Source: Nitrospinaceae bacterium (lineage in GTDB: Bacteria; Nitrospinota; Nitrospinia; Nitrospinales; VA-1). Taken from it: a stretch of DNA of 6,319 nt. The notes beneath the pieces are model-generated. The model saw only the letters and a program-made list of their open reading frames with translations, was not told the origin of the DNA and did not search any database. Within the stretch, counting starts at the first letter, position 1. Every line of letters starts with the position of its first letter. The translations under genes and the position numbers were made by a program. This document shows, one piece after another, positions 5,744 through 6,319 of this stretch. The DNA is taken from assembly GCA_016763735.1 (NCBI GenBank), contig JAESTE010000180.1, positions 1 to 6,319 on the forward strand, given 5' to 3'.

Positions 5744-6319
5744 TCAGGGAAGGATAATACTCAGACAAGTAACACCGCCATTGGCTTTTTCGAATTCGCT
5801 CATTTCCAATTCAACAGTCTCAAAGCCATATTGACGTATTTTTTCGCGAATCGTTGGGAACCCGGCAGGCATGACAACTCGGTTGCCCAACGCCAGACAA
5901 TTTGCAGCGTAGGAATCTTTTTCTTCCACTTCAATCCACTGAAAATTTTTAAACGCACTGTTCTCTACTCTTTCAGGGTCAATGAGCAAAACATTATTCC
6001 CCAGATAGCTAACAGCGCTTTTAAGGTGCAGCCCTTTAACGACAGGCACAGAAACAATTTTCTTGCCGATTTTTTGGGATAAAGATTGAACGGCTCTTTC
6101 ATTACTGCGCTTAGAAAGACCGATATAGATAGCTTGGGGAGTATTAAGAATATCTCCACCATCCATATGGGGTTCGAGATTTACAACTTTCAAATGGTCT
6201 TTAAGCGCTTGGGCGACAGATTCAACTTCATTTCGGCGGGTCTCTTCTTTCGCGGAACACAGGAAAGCAGTCTCGTCAAAAATAAAAGCGGTATCTTCAA
6301 CGAAAGTGGAATCGGGAAG
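5744..6319 (-). CDS. Dimethylargininase / arginine deiminase-fold hydrolase (5' end off window)
   Basis: The frame is open from the right edge to TGA at 5744, giving the last 191 residues. About 60 N-terminal residues are missing compared with the roughly 254-residue Pseudomonas enzyme. The TTG at 6193 is not the start, because conserved sequence continues upstream of it. Numbered from the window edge, it shows DSTFVEDTAF (3-12), the Arg/substrate-binding acidic block; MDGGD (52-56); LSKRSNERA (68-76); LHLKSA (97-102) with catalytic His98; YAANC (123-127); and the final GGVTCLSI with catalytic Cys185. These are the hallmarks of the amidino-hydrolase fold that releases dimethylamine plus citrulline from methylated arginine, or ammonia plus citrulline from arginine. 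The catalytic set visible here is complete, so it is probably active in the cytoplasm. Substrate choice between dimethylarginine and a related guanidine cannot be decided from this part. Confidence 0.9.
   Translation of the reverse strand, partial: LPDSTFVEDTAFIFDETAFLCSAKEETRRNEVESVAQALKDHLKVVNLEPHMDGGDILNTPQAIYIGLSKRSNERAVQSLSQKIGKKIVSVPVVKGLHLKSAVSYLGNNVLLIDPERVENSAFKNFQWIEVEEKDSYAANCLALGNRVVMPAGFPTIREKIRQYGFETVELEMSEFEKANGGVTCLSIILP

Noticed and set aside
6191..6193. TTG as the start of the DDAH-type hydrolase
   Set aside because: The frame continues open upstream with the family motif FVEDTAF, so the true start lies beyond the window.

Overview
The window looks like chromosomal DNA from a Gram-negative-type bacterium. 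It has compact genes, short gaps, ATG and GTG starts, and no mobile elements, tRNAs, rRNAs or CRISPR arrays. Base composition is moderate, near 45-50% GC by eye. The gene set (a KamA-type aminomutase, a membrane spermidine-synthase-like protein, a stand-alone LON-domain protein and a DDAH-type hydrolase) would suit a marine Nitrospinota- or Deltaproteobacteria-like genome. That placement is inference and no marker gene here proves it.

Layout. Positions 1-4854 are a leftward (minus-strand) gene row. In transcription order it holds: an ATP-grasp-like ligase (4854 to 3462) split by a one-base frameshift at about 3677-3681; a 78-residue glutaredoxin-like protein (3443-3207); a lysine 2,3-aminomutase (3183-2056); a 111-base gap; a membrane protein with a C-terminal spermidine-synthase fold (1944-403); and, overlapping it by 8 bases, a second membrane protein that looks like a paralogue of its membrane half and runs off the left edge. 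The first three genes are 18 and 23 bases apart and are probably one operon, with a good sigma70-type promoter just before the ATP-grasp gene. The two membrane genes may belong to the same unit or start a new one.

At 4855-4969 lies a divergent promoter region. To its right, on the plus strand, is a stand-alone LON substrate-binding-domain protein (4970-5650). It faces a minus-strand dimethylargininase/arginine deiminase-fold hydrolase (5744 to beyond the right edge). The 93-base convergent gap holds two small hairpins that could end transcription.

How the genes may work together. The leftward row combines an enzyme that makes beta-lysine from lysine, a ligase of the fold that joins amines to carboxylates, a small dithiol redox protein, and a membrane-bound aminopropyltransferase-fold protein whose polyamine-site residues have mostly changed. 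This suggests a modified-amine or beta-amino-acid conjugation pathway, but only the aminomutase has a reaction that can be named with confidence. The most noteworthy points are the ATP-grasp frameshift, the coordinated loss of the expected zinc site in the aminomutase, the degenerate spermidine-synthase site, and the coupled membrane paralogues.
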